From an uncultured Corynebacterium sp. (GTDB taxonomy: Bacteria > Actinomycetota > Actinomycetes > Mycobacteriales > Mycobacteriaceae), in NCBI RefSeq assembly GCF_946998835.1, contig NZ_CAMQAZ010000001.1, forward strand, positions 62,001 through 126,000: DNA of 64,000 nt, given 5' to 3'. The position numbers were made by a program, and so were the translations under genes. This document shows, piece by piece, positions 44,208 through 53,144 of the stretch (position 1 is the first letter of the stretch; each line of letters opens with the position of its first letter). The notes below the pieces were generated by a model. That model worked only from the letters and a program-made list of their open reading frames with translations. It was not told the origin of the DNA and ran no database searches.

Positions 44208-45551
44208 CTAGACCGCGGCCACGACAGCAGCTAACTCCCCCGCAATCTTGCGAGCCGATTCCGCATCAGCGGCCTCCACCATTACGCGGAAGAGCTCCTC
44301 TGTACCAGACGGGCGCAGCAGCACACGACCGGTCGATCCCAACTTCTCCTCCGCAGCTGCAATGGCGGCCTTGACCTCATCCGAACCCAGGATTGCGGCC
44401 TTGTTCGACACCGGCACGTTAATAAGAGTTTGTGGCAGAACCTTCATGACGGAAGCCAGCTCAGCCAGAGACTTACCGGTCTGGGCCATCCGAGCCATGA
44501 GGTACAGGCCGGTAAGCGTGCCATCGCCAGTGGTGGCATGATCCGGAATGACCACGTGCCCCGACTGCTCACCGCCGAGCGAGTAACCGCCGGCGTTCAG
44601 ATCAGCCAGCACATAGCGGTCACCGACCTTGGTGGTGCGCAGGGTGATGTCATTGTCCTCCATCGCCAACTTCAGCCCGAGGTTACTCATCACCGTGGCC
44701 ACCAGCGTGTTGTGGTGAAGCAGACCCTTTTCCTTCATGGCGACTGCCAGGATGGCCATAATCTGGTCGCCATCGATGACGTTGCCCTGCGAGTCCACAG
44801 CCAAACAGCGGTCAGCATCACCATCGTGGGCCAGACCCAGGTCCGCACCGTGCTCCAGCACAGCCGTGCGCAGCACCTCAATGTGGGTGGAACCGCAATT
44901 GTCGTTGATGTTGTAGGAATTCGGCTTGTCGTGGATAGCAACGACATCCGCACCGGCAGCCGCGTATGCCATGGGGGCTGCCTGCGAAGCTGCACCATTT
45001 GCGCAATCCACTACGACACGGATGCCGTCGAGCTTGGTGCTGACCGCGCGGGAAAGGTGGAACAGGTAACGGTCGAGGCCATCCGGAGCCTCCTCGATAA
45101 CACGACCAACTCCGGTGCCCGTGGGCCCGGTCTCCGGCAGGTTGTGGAGGGCGTGTTCGATTTCCTTCTCCACCGCGTCGTCAAGCTTGGTGCCGCCACC
45201 GGCAAAAAACTTGATGCCGTTATCCGGCATCGGGTTGTGGGATGCCGAAATCATCACACCCATGTCGGCCCCGTAGTCGTCGGTGAGGAACGCGACAGCC
45301 GGAGTGGGCAGCACGCCAACCCGTAAAACATCGACGCCCTGGGATGCCATGCCCGCGGACAGCGCTGCGGCGAGCATCTCACCGGAGACACGCGGATCAC
45401 GGCCGACAATCGCCAGGGGACGACGGCCCGACGGATTCGTTCCGCTGGTCAGCACAGTGGCCGCAGCAGCACCCAGCTGCAGTGCCAGCGGTGCGGTCAG
45501 AGTCTTATTCGCCAAACCGCGGACGCCATCAGTTCCGAAAAGACGTGCCAT
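44208..45551 (-). CDS. glmM: Phosphoglucosamine mutase GlmM
   Basis: 447-residue phosphohexomutase converting glucosamine-6-phosphate to glucosamine-1-phosphate for UDP-GlcNAc. It begins MARLFGTDGVRGLAN; the phosphorylated serine is Ser104 in ISASHNP; the metal loop is HDGDADRCLAVD and the phosphate-binding end RPSGTEELFRVMVE. Start at ATG 45551, with AAGGAG upstream; an open frame continuing further lacks similarity. In relatives glmM directly follows rpsI; here a VanW gene and an acyltransferase gene stand between. It leads into idi with 10 bases spacing. Confidence 0.95.
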   Translation of the reverse strand: MARLFGTDGVRGLANKTLTAPLALQLGAAAATVLTSGTNPSGRRPLAIVGRDPRVSGEMLAAALSAGMASQGVDVLRVGVLPTPAVAFLTDDYGADMGVMISASHNPMPDNGIKFFAGGGTKLDDAVEKEIEHALHNLPETGPTGTGVGRVIEEAPDGLDRYLFHLSRAVSTKLDGIRVVVDCANGAASQAAPMAYAAAGADVVAIHDKPNSYNINDNCGSTHIEVLRTAVLEHGADLGLAHDGDADRCLAVDSQGNVIDGDQIMAILAVAMKEKGLLHHNTLVATVMSNLGLKLAMEDNDITLRTTKVGDRYVLADLNAGGYSLGGEQSGHVVIPDHATTGDGTLTGLYLMARMAQTGKSLAELASVMKVLPQTLINVPVSNKAAILGSDEVKAAIAAAEEKLGSTGRVLLRPSGTEELFRVMVEAADAESARKIAGELAAVVAAV

Positions 45552-45660
45552 TGTTGCTAGACCACTCCTTGGGGTTTTGGGGTTTTTTAAGTTTTGGTAT
45601 CGCGAATGATTGCAATATCGATGCTGTATTACTTTAGCCGGTCGCGCAGGCGAATCCAGA

Positions 45661-47355
45661 CTAACCACAGGACACAATTGGCTGCGGATCATAAACCGTG
45701 GTCTGAGTCTCACGCGAAATTTCCGCCCCAGAGAGATCTCGGATAACGCGGGTGTCGGAAGTCGTGAAACCCTGCGCTCCCGAAGACGGCTGACAAGAGC
45801 TGCCGCTGACCTTCATGCGCTGCGGTTGCGTATACGCCCAGCGACCACCGTTGATGGACTCGACGTTGACCTTCTTAACACCCTTGATACGCACCGTTAC
45901 TTCCGTACTCGTGGCGAAAGCCTCAATGATAACCGGGGTGTCGGAGTTGTTCTTGAACGCCAAATCGATTGCACCCTCGTACACTGTCGCCTCACGGCCA
46001 GCCGGGTAGCGCGAAATGTAGTAGCTGTGTGGCGTGTGCGTGACATCTTCCATACCGGCGAAGTACGAAGCGTTGTACAACGTGGTGGCGAACTGACTAA
46101 TACCGCCACCGACAGCCTTATCCGCGTGGCCGTTGAGGATGATGCCGGACTCGACAAACCCCTGTGCAGTGCCACGCGGTCCCGTGTAGCCGTTCAGACT
46201 GAAGGTATCCCCCGGCGCGACGAATGCGCCGTTGACCATCTGTGATACCAGCGCAATGTTCGTGCCCGATGCCGAACTGAATCCACCAGTGGTGAACTCG
46301 CCAATGACATCATTGAAGGTGGCACTCTCCGCCTGCTCAGTGGTGTAGGTTGCGGGCTGATCCTCGTAGACCGCATCGAACTCGCGCTTATCCGTGGAGG
46401 TCACACGCTCGGCGAAGTCCTTCATAGTTTCGTCCCACTTCACCGCCACACCGTCGACCGAGGGGACTACCTCACGCGAACCACCGCTGAAGCGTATCGA
46501 CGCATTGCGCTTGTCCGTCTCGGAAGCAGCCAGACCCTCCTCGAGAATTTCGCGGGCACGGTCGACATTGATGTCGGCAGCCAGCTTGCCGTCACGTGGC
46601 ACGAAGCTGATGACCTCGGCCATGCGCTCCGGCGGAATCACACCATCGTTGCCGTCCCGGCCCTTGGCCACAATCGGACCCGACACCGCGTCGGCGGCTT
46701 CCCCCTCTGCCGCCTCCTGAACCTGATCCTCACCGATAGCTGGATTATGCGCAGTCGTCTCCACATCAATGCCATCGAGAGACAGCCATTTAGTGGCCAG
46801 ATCTTCGCTGACCGCGTTGCGGTCGACATCCTGGCCGATAACCGGTGGGGTCGTCTCCACACGGCCGTCGACAAGCTTGACCTGACCATCGACGGGGGCA
46901 ATGGAGAGCTCGCCGACCAAACGGTCAACCTGCGGTTCGAACTTCGAGCTATCGATATCGCTGACCAGATCCATCTCGCGCGTCGTAAAGAAGCTGCGGA
47001 CCCAGGTAATTGGGTTAGCCGTCTGCTTGCCCGCCTGGGCAACCGTCTGCTCCCAATTGATAGTCAGGCCCGCATCATTGGGCAGAACCTCCGCGGTGCG
47101 TTCGCCAGCGCGCAATGACACAGGGCGCACAGAGAGGTCACCGAGCTCTTTCTCAAGTTTGGCCTCGGCGTGATTTGCACTCAATGTACTGATATCGACA
47201 CCCGCAACGGTAGATCCGCGCGGAACATGCCCCTTGTTCAGTACGTAATCGACGGCGTAAAACACGCCGAAGAGCACGAAGAGACCGAGGACGATGCCAA
47301 GGAAAAACTTCGAGCCACGGCGCTTAGAGGGAGACTTGTGTTTAGCCACAGCCAC
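45661..47355 (-). CDS. VanW-family cell-wall-associated protein
   Basis: 564-residue membrane-anchored protein: basic N-terminus, one transmembrane helix (about residues 17-36), then a long extracytoplasmic part with peptidoglycan-binding-like repeats (YoaR/PG-binding 4 type: GVDISTLSANHAEAKLEKEL, and a second copy around VNVDRAREILEEGLA) and the C-terminal VanW domain (FNDVIGEFTTGGFSSASGTNIALVSQMVNGAFVAPGDTFSLN to GGGISQFATTLYNA). VanW proteins accompany glycopeptide resistance and other envelope loci, but the biochemical role is unknown. It lies 109 bases upstream of glmM in the same direction. Confidence 0.88.
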   Translation of the reverse strand: MAVAKHKSPSKRRGSKFFLGIVLGLFVLFGVFYAVDYVLNKGHVPRGSTVAGVDISTLSANHAEAKLEKELGDLSVRPVSLRAGERTAEVLPNDAGLTINWEQTVAQAGKQTANPITWVRSFFTTREMDLVSDIDSSKFEPQVDRLVGELSIAPVDGQVKLVDGRVETTPPVIGQDVDRNAVSEDLATKWLSLDGIDVETTAHNPAIGEDQVQEAAEGEAADAVSGPIVAKGRDGNDGVIPPERMAEVISFVPRDGKLAADINVDRAREILEEGLAASETDKRNASIRFSGGSREVVPSVDGVAVKWDETMKDFAERVTSTDKREFDAVYEDQPATYTTEQAESATFNDVIGEFTTGGFSSASGTNIALVSQMVNGAFVAPGDTFSLNGYTGPRGTAQGFVESGIILNGHADKAVGGGISQFATTLYNASYFAGMEDVTHTPHSYYISRYPAGREATVYEGAIDLAFKNNSDTPVIIEAFATSTEVTVRIKGVKKVNVESINGGRWAYTQPQRMKVSGSSCQPSSGAQGFTTSDTRVIRDLSGAEISRETQTTVYDPQPIVSCG

Positions 47356-47393
47356 TTACTTTACCGCGAAAAACACTATTTATTAGTTTCTTA

Positions 47394-49316
47394 TCAGATT
47401 CCGCAGGTATCCGGAATGCGCTTCTTGTTCTTCGCATACTGCTGGAACGCATCCACCACAGCATCGGCGTAGACGTTGGCGCCGTCAGGAGTCGGGTGAA
47501 TCAGGTCAGCACGCAGCTTAGATTGGTCGTCACGGACACCATGACACCAGTCGGCCACATACACATTGTCACGCTTCTTTGCCGCGTTGAGCACTTCCTT
47601 CTCCGACTGCGGCATCCACACACGGTCGCCGTACGGATTAATAAGGACAATGATGCGATTGTCACTGAGCGAATCGAGGATCTCATCCAATAGGTGCTCA
47701 TCCGATGCCGCCGCAGACTGGTTGATACCGAGCCCCAACACGACGAACTGGTCGAGCGTGCCAGCCGCTTCCATGCTGGCAATAATTCCCGGTGCTGCCG
47801 GGTAACCGCGAGACACCGCCGCGTCGATGTAGATACCGGGCAGCTTGTCTTCCAGCGCAGACGCTGAGGCGAGCATCACGGAATCTCCGATTGCTGTGAT
47901 TTGATCACCACGTGGCATGACGCGCTTGGCCAGCTCGGCCTCCTCCGCCTTTTGAGCCTTCGCCCGACGCTCTGTCGCCTCCTGCAGCTGCGCTTCCAAC
48001 CGAGTCATCTTCGGCCCCGTAGCCATACCCACAACTGCACCAACTACTACGACCAGCGCAACGCCAGCTGCAACACCAGGCTTCCAGGAGCCTGCGAATT
48101 GCGTGCCCGAAAACTGTGCCAGCCAACCGCGGTACCCCAACCTACGAATCGGAGTTTCCACATTCTTGAACGACCAGTTCGCCAACACCAGCGACAGCGC
48201 AACCCCCGCGACGGCGGCAAACTTTTCATACTGCATCGCCTCATTGCGCTCAAGCAGTTCACGGATGAGCACGATGACCGGCCAATGCCACAGGTATAGC
48301 GAGAAAGAAATCTTCCCCAGCCAGCACAGCGGCTTGAACTCGAAAATCTGCCGCACCGGCGACACGCCACGGACGACGAGGTAGAGAATTGCCACCGATA
48401 GCAACGAAGCGAAGACCAACCCACCGCGGTACGTCACGGACGCGGTGTCCGACATCGTCAACAGAACCACCGAGAGGAAAATCAACGGTAGTGAGGCAAC
48501 CACAAAAGCCTGTGCGGAGCTACCGAAGAAATCTCGCATCAGGGGTTCAGTGCGTGTCCAGGAATCCGCCTCCGCGCGTGACGACGTCGACGTCAACCAC
48601 AACGCGAGAGCCGCACCGAACAGGAGACCAAAAGCATGGGTATCGGTGCCGTAGTAAACACGCGTGGGGTCAACCTTCGGGTCATAGAGCGCCACCATCC
48701 ATACGAATGAGACCACCGAACCGACCGCAGCCACTGCCGCAAGCTTGCGGAATGCGAGCTTTAAGGTGAGTAAAGCCACGAAAATCAATGGCCAGAACAG
48801 GTAGAACTGCTCCTCCACTGACAACGACCAGTAGTGGGCCAACAGCTGCACTCCGGAGTCCGCGAAGTACGACTGAGAGCCAGCGATCTGCGTCCAGTTA
48901 TTGACGAAAAAGACTGTGCCGAGAAACTGCGTCGATAAGCCGACCGCCGGATCCCCACCAATCAGACCTGCGACGGCGATTGAGATAAACATCACGAACA
49001 TCGCAGCCGGTGCGATGCGGCGGAGCCGACGGAGCCAGAAGTCCTTCAAATCGATACGGCCGGTGACTGCGCGCTCGCGGATTAGCAGCGAGGTAATAAG
49101 GAACCCGGAGAGCACGAAGAAGATATCGACACCGATGTAGCCGCCGGGAAGGACATTGTCGAAGAAATGATAAATCACCACTGTGGCCACAGCTAGGCCA
49201 CGCAGTCCGTCAATTCCCGGCACGCGTCGAATGCGGAAGGGGTGTTTAGCCAACGGCACTGAGCCAGAGGAGCTGTTCGTATCAGAGGTCTTGGTAGCTG
49301 CGGTACTCACCGCCAT
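47394..49316 (-). CDS. Acyltransferase-3 / SGNH-fusion membrane protein
   Basis: 640-residue protein with an OafA-type acyltransferase-3 domain (about ten transmembrane helices, residues 20-430; RVPGIDGLRGLAVATVVIYHFF holds the conserved early Arg and His, and VSGFLITSLL follows) and a C-terminal SGNH domain (ITAIGDSVML, with the Asp-His pair in LIHPTPDGANVYA). Such fusions O-acetylate envelope glycans such as peptidoglycan or arabinogalactan-like polymers. The target here is unknown; the neighbours are VanW and glmM. The 154 bases upstream of its start show nothing but AT-rich promoter-like sequence before the rpsI terminator. Confidence 0.85.
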   Translation of the reverse strand: MAVSTAATKTSDTNSSSGSVPLAKHPFRIRRVPGIDGLRGLAVATVVIYHFFDNVLPGGYIGVDIFFVLSGFLITSLLIRERAVTGRIDLKDFWLRRLRRIAPAAMFVMFISIAVAGLIGGDPAVGLSTQFLGTVFFVNNWTQIAGSQSYFADSGVQLLAHYWSLSVEEQFYLFWPLIFVALLTLKLAFRKLAAVAAVGSVVSFVWMVALYDPKVDPTRVYYGTDTHAFGLLFGAALALWLTSTSSRAEADSWTRTEPLMRDFFGSSAQAFVVASLPLIFLSVVLLTMSDTASVTYRGGLVFASLLSVAILYLVVRGVSPVRQIFEFKPLCWLGKISFSLYLWHWPVIVLIRELLERNEAMQYEKFAAVAGVALSLVLANWSFKNVETPIRRLGYRGWLAQFSGTQFAGSWKPGVAAGVALVVVVGAVVGMATGPKMTRLEAQLQEATERRAKAQKAEEAELAKRVMPRGDQITAIGDSVMLASASALEDKLPGIYIDAAVSRGYPAAPGIIASMEAAGTLDQFVVLGLGINQSAAASDEHLLDEILDSLSDNRIIVLINPYGDRVWMPQSEKEVLNAAKKRDNVYVADWCHGVRDDQSKLRADLIHPTPDGANVYADAVVDAFQQYAKNKKRIPDTCGI

Positions 49317-49471
49317 ACGGTTTCCTTCTTCAAGCGCGCTTCATTTGCGCCGCACTTCATTCGCACCGCGAAAAATCGATTCTCGTGGCAGGGCTTTTAA
49401 CGGATAGAAGTCTAACGTACGGGGCTTCTCCCAAGAATTCAGCTATATCTGGCAAAAGTCGGAACTTAACC

Positions 49472-49515
49472 AAAAAGCACCTCGTTTGCGCTTAATACGC
49501 AAACTGAGGTGCTTT
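49472..49515 (-). terminator. Intrinsic terminator of rplM-rpsI
   Basis: Minus strand AAAGCACCTC-A-GTTTGCG pairs with CGCAAAC-GAGGTGCTTT, a stem of about 17 base pairs with one bulged base and a 7-base loop, then TTTTTGG. It begins 16 bases after the rpsI stop. The stem is AT/GC mixed and nearly symmetrical, so it may also end plus-strand transcripts. Confidence 0.85.
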
Positions 49516-49530
49516 ATGAAGCAGTAAAGC

Positions 49531-50091
49531 TTAACGCTTGGAGTACTGCGGTGCGCGACGGGCCTTGTGCAGACCGGCCTTCTTGCGCTCGACAGCACGA
49601 GCATCGCGGGTGAGGAAGCCAGCCTTCTTGAGAACGCTGCGCTCCTCCGGGTTGAACTCGTTCAGTGCACGAGCAATAGCCAGGCGCAGAGCACCTGCCT
49701 GACCGGACGGGCCACCACCGTTGATGTTGGCCTTAATGTCGAACTGGTTCTCGCGCTCGACCAGAACCAGCGGGTCCTTGATCTCCTGCTGGTGCAGCTT
49801 GTTCGGGAAGTAGTCGTCAAGCTCGCGACCGTTGCAGACAATTTTGCCGGAGCCAGCGGTCAGAACGACGCGGGCAACAGCGCGCTTACGACGACCGACA
49901 GTCTGAATCGGGCGATCCAGAGTCAGCGGTGCAGCCGGAGCGGCCTCAGCTTCGGTCTCGGTAGCAACTGCGTCGCCGATGGAAGAGGTGAACTCTTCGG
50001 TGGCAGCAGCAGCGGCAGCCTGAACATCATCGTAGGAAGCCTCGGTGGCCTCTACGTTCTGGTTCTCGTTGACGTCCTGTGGGTTGGTCAC
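49531..50091 (-). CDS. rpsI: 30S ribosomal protein S9
   Basis: 186-residue S9. Residues ~1-58 are an acidic, alanine/glutamate-rich, disordered extension usual in actinobacteria; the conserved core runs QTVGRRKRAVARVVL to the basic C-terminal tail RRAPQYSKR, whose terminal Ser-Lys-Arg contacts the anticodon of P-site tRNA. The start overlaps the rplM stop by 4 bases (ATGA), giving coupled translation. Confidence 0.96.
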   Translation of the reverse strand: MTNPQDVNENQNVEATEASYDDVQAAAAAATEEFTSSIGDAVATETEAEAAPAAPLTLDRPIQTVGRRKRAVARVVLTAGSGKIVCNGRELDDYFPNKLHQQEIKDPLVLVERENQFDIKANINGGGPSGQAGALRLAIARALNEFNPEERSVLKKAGFLTRDARAVERKKAGLHKARRAPQYSKR

Positions 50092-50534
50092 TGTGCCACC
50101 GCCTTGATCTCGTAGTTTTCAGGCTTCTGACCGGCGAACGGGTGCTCGGAACCGGCGAAGACATGCAGCTTCTTGATGGACGCACGCGAAAGCTTGTTGT
50201 GCGGCATCATGCCCTCAATAGCCTCAGCGATAACGCGCTCCGGGTGAACCTCGAGGGAACGACCCAGGGTCATCGTCTTCAGGCCGCCCGGGAAGCCCGA
50301 GTGGCGGTAGCGCATCTCACGTTCCCGCTTGTTAGAGGAGACGTGCACCTTATCGGCATTGATGATGATGACGTGGTCACCGCAGTCAACGTTAGGGGCG
50401 AAGTAAGCCTTGCCCTTACCGCGCAGCAGATCTGCGGCGTGAGTAGCCAGACGGCCGAGAACAACATCGGTAGCGTCGATGACGTACCACTTGCGCTCGA
50501 TGTCACCGTCCTTCGGATGGAAAGTAGACAACAT
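50088..50534 (-). CDS. rplM: 50S ribosomal protein L13
   Basis: 148-residue L13, an early assembly protein of the large subunit. KWYVIDATDVVLGRLATHAADLLRGK and HVIIINADKVHVSSNKREREMRYRHSGFPGG are diagnostic. Start at ATG 50534, with AAAGGAG two bases before. It begins the rplM-rpsI operon; the region upstream holds the terminator of esxT. Confidence 0.97.
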   Translation of the reverse strand: MLSTFHPKDGDIERKWYVIDATDVVLGRLATHAADLLRGKGKAYFAPNVDCGDHVIIINADKVHVSSNKREREMRYRHSGFPGGLKTMTLGRSLEVHPERVIAEAIEGMMPHNKLSRASIKKLHVFAGSEHPFAGQKPENYEIKAVAQ

Positions 50535-50681
50535 GACTCCTTTTAGGGTCCGTGTAGATTTGCCAGCCACCGTGCACACTGTTGTTATTCCCCGGCGGCC
50601 GGTGGAGACCCGAGGCAACATCGAAGTGTGCGCACACAATTTGGCTACTTTACCCCGAGGATGTGCCAGAACAAAAACACC

Positions 50682-50721
50682 AAAAGCCAGCCTCAGCCAA
50701 AAACTGCTGAGACTGGCTTTT
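50682..50721 (-). terminator. Intrinsic terminator after esxU-esxT
   Basis: A 16-base stem with one mismatch (AAAAGCCAGCCTCAGC against GCTGAGACTGGCTTTT, 8-base loop) followed on the minus strand by CTTTTGG. It lies 117 bases past the esxT stop and separates the ESX pair from rplM. Confidence 0.8.
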
Positions 50722-50837
50722 CGCCGGTGCTGTGAGCACATCTAACTGAGTGCCTCAATTGAGCAATGCCCTCCCCTCCCCCGGTTACAGAGCTCAATTA
50801 CGAAAGCGGCTCAATCAGAACTCAATCAGAAACTGAG

Positions 50838-51125
50838 CTACCCCCAACTAGCTGCCGCGCGACGGTTGATATCCGCCATCCGCTGGCTGCCCGCGCTGAC
50901 GGTATCCGCAATAGTCGTAAGAATCATGTTGAGCTCCTCCGCGGCGGTATCCCATTCTCGCTGAGCCTCCTGGTAAGACTCTGAGGACTCACCCTCCCAC
51001 GTAGAGACCATCGGCGCGATGCGCTTCTTCAAATCTCCGAGCAGACCGTTGATAGTGCCGGAAGTGGAACGGATGTCATCCGCGGCTCCATCAATGCCGG
51101 CGAAGCTGTACCTAATTGGTTGCAT
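50838..51125 (-). CDS. esxT: ESX-4 WXG100 protein EsxT
   Basis: 95-residue WXG100 protein secreted as a heterodimer by the ESX-4 type VII system. The hairpin turn motif is STWEGESSESY (W-x-G), the first helix holds NGLLGDLKKRIAPM, and the tail DINRRAAASWG mirrors the end of mycobacterial EsxT (RRAAGAW). Start at ATG 51125 (MQPIRYSF), preceded by GGGGAAAGGG. It follows esxU by 70 bases on the same transcript and precedes a strong terminator, just upstream of rplM as in M. tuberculosis. Confidence 0.9.
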   Translation of the reverse strand: MQPIRYSFAGIDGAADDIRSTSGTINGLLGDLKKRIAPMVSTWEGESSESYQEAQREWDTAAEELNMILTTIADTVSAGSQRMADINRRAAASWG

Positions 51126-51195
51126 AAAGTACCCTTTCCCCAAAGTTATTGTGAGTTGTGTGTTTTTACGTGTTGCGCGAGGTGACGCACAACGC

Positions 51196-51522
51196 CTAAA
51201 GGTTCAGCAACGACGAGCCCGCTGCTGCCACCTGCTTGAACGACGACGCCCCCTCGTCCTCGCCCGCATCGAAACTGCTCGAATTCGCACGGATATTGTC
51301 CGCGATATCCGTCAGCGCATTGGACAGACGCATTGCTGCATCATCCCAACGAAGCATCAGATCATCGAAGCTGGCCTTTGCCTGGCCCTTCCATTCCCCC
51401 GCCAGACCGTCGACAACACCGCGAATTCGCCCCAGTTCACCCTGGACCTCCGAGTTGACACCATCGACATCTCCTGCGGTAGTGGTCATTTGATCTGATT
51501 CGGCTGCAAATAAGTGTGCCAC
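51196..51522 (-). CDS. esxU: ESX-4 WXG100 protein EsxU
   Basis: 108-residue WXG100-family partner of EsxT. The turn motif is AGEWKGQAKASFDDL (W-x-G), flanked by two amphipathic helices (DVDGVNSEVQGELGRIRGVVDG and MRLSNALTDIADNIRA). It starts at GTG 51522 after AAAAAGGGGGAAATACA, the G-rich leader shared by ESX genes here. No YxxxD/E tail is obvious. An ECF-type promoter element lies about 100 bases upstream; esxT follows. Confidence 0.9.
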   Translation of the reverse strand: MAHLFAAESDQMTTTAGDVDGVNSEVQGELGRIRGVVDGLAGEWKGQAKASFDDLMLRWDDAAMRLSNALTDIADNIRANSSSFDAGEDEGASSFKQVAAAGSSLLNL

Positions 51523-51625
51523 TGTATTTCCCCCTTTTTAGTGTTGAGTGACTGCTTTACGACGGCGCTTTTACCTCCCCGCGCGAACCAGCCAGCTTCC
51601 CGCGTTAAAAACCCGTCATATTGTT

Positions 51626-51652
51626 TGGCGCGAAAAACCTCGATTCGGTTCC
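51626..51652 (-). promoter_or_regulatory. ECF-sigma-type promoter element of esxU-esxT
   Basis: Minus strand GGAAC, 17 bases, CGCCA, which fits the SigM-type form GGAAC-N16-18-CGTC with one difference. A nearly identical element precedes the unrecognised three-gene module 14 kb away. It stands in the 203-base gap between esxU and the Rv3446c-like gene; nothing else is seen there. In M. tuberculosis SigM activates esxT/esxU, which fits. Confidence 0.55.
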
Positions 51653-51725
51653 ATTTTGTTTTTCGCCCCCTTACCCCCGGCTACCCCCTCCCGTTGGCCT
51701 GTCCTGTTCCCGCCTCACCTGGGCA

Positions 51726-53144
51726 CTACGACATAGGCTTGGCACTAGCTACCGCCTGATCGCACACCGGCCGCGCCGCAGCAATAGTCCTGCCGCGGAA
51801 CTGACAGCCCACGCTGACCTGGACCCCATCTATCACCTTGTGATGCCAGAGCACGACCGAGTTACCGGACGGCAGGCGCTCCTCCACTACCACGAGGTCG
51901 GTGCCCATAACTTGCCTGCGTTCTGGTGCGGACTTCGTCTCATCCCCGGCAGACACGCTGCTTAACGCGGCAGCCAGATGCTCAAGTGTCATCTCCTGCG
52001 AAAGTGGGGTGGCAAGTGCCAAGACCCGCATATCTCCACCATCCACCGCAGTCATCCGGTCTAGCGGACTAGTCGGATCCAGCTCCCACCCGTCGGGAAA
52101 ACGAGCTTCCACACCCGCATTGGCAAGAGTGACTGTTGGCACAGCATCGGGAGCCGGTTTCGACTTTTGCGGCGACGAAAGCACCGAGGGAGGCTGCGAG
52201 GGGGAAGTCTCTGGCTCTGCTTCTGGCACTATCTCTGGCACTGCTTCTGTCTCCGCCAGCACCTTCGTCTCACGCTGGCTCCTTTTCCCCTCGTTTTCCC
52301 TTGCTATGCCGTCACTGATCAGCCATGCAGAGATTCCGACAATGAGAACCACCACCGTCAGCACCCCAAGGGCGGTCAAAGACACAACCCCGCTTCGATC
52401 CGACTCAGATTTACTTCCGGGTCTGCTACCCAAACTACTGCCAAACCCCTCCTCAGCTGTTGCTTCGCCGCCGAGGTCCTCGACCCCAATGGGATGGGCG
52501 CGTTCCCCGAGCCACGTGGTTGGACAGTCAAAGACTAAAAACCCGCGATCTCTCAGTCGATCGGCCAGCAGAGCTCTCCGTGGCTGAGCTAGTCCCGGCG
52601 GAACCTCCGCGACTATGAACTCAATTTCTTCCTGCCAGCGCGGTGGATACTCGGTGATACCGCGCCCGCCAGTAACCTCCACATCATCGGGCATGCCGAG
52701 GGACGAATCCGGATACATGGTCAGCTGATAGGCCATAGCAATCACGGTTTCCACCAACGGTGCACTGTCATTCGCACCGACCAAATGCGACATCCGACTA
52801 TCGATATGGCCGCCGCTCAGGCGAGTGACACAGACGCGTGTTTCCTCGACCTCAACGAGAACGCTATGGGGCACCGTAGCCTCATCGAGTTCTAAAACAG
52901 CGTCGGCAAGCGTGAGAATGTACGGATTGAGGTCGGCAGCCAGCAGCGCGGAAGCCAGACGGTATTGTCGCGCCGCGCCCCAATAACTGGGCACGATAAC
53001 CGTGTGCATGCTCTCAAGGAGTCTTCTAGGGCCGTGAGCTGCCAGTTCTGCTGTGTCATCAGGTGCGGTAAGCCCCCACAGATGCCACGTGCCATGACGC
53101 AATGTAGGAACCTGCATGGCGCTGGGAGCGTCGACTCGAATCAT
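51726..53144 (-). CDS. Type VII secretion-associated protein (Rv3446c-like)
   Basis: 472-residue protein in the place of Rv3446c, a family (T7SS_Rv3446c) unique to ESX-4 loci. The cytoplasmic N-terminal ~250 residues look like an ASKHA/actin-like fold (VIVPSYWGAARQYRLASAL), followed by one transmembrane segment (GVLTVVVLIVGISAWLI), a Glu/Pro linker and an exported C-terminal domain (ANAGVEARFPDGWELDP to DQAVASAK). It is coupled to eccC by a one-base stop/start overlap (TGATG). Its role in secretion is not defined. Confidence 0.85.
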   Translation of the reverse strand: MIRVDAPSAMQVPTLRHGTWHLWGLTAPDDTAELAAHGPRRLLESMHTVIVPSYWGAARQYRLASALLAADLNPYILTLADAVLELDEATVPHSVLVEVEETRVCVTRLSGGHIDSRMSHLVGANDSAPLVETVIAMAYQLTMYPDSSLGMPDDVEVTGGRGITEYPPRWQEEIEFIVAEVPPGLAQPRRALLADRLRDRGFLVFDCPTTWLGERAHPIGVEDLGGEATAEEGFGSSLGSRPGSKSESDRSGVVSLTALGVLTVVVLIVGISAWLISDGIARENEGKRSQRETKVLAETEAVPEIVPEAEPETSPSQPPSVLSSPQKSKPAPDAVPTVTLANAGVEARFPDGWELDPTSPLDRMTAVDGGDMRVLALATPLSQEMTLEHLAAALSSVSAGDETKSAPERRQVMGTDLVVVEERLPSGNSVVLWHHKVIDGVQVSVGCQFRGRTIAAARPVCDQAVASAKPMS

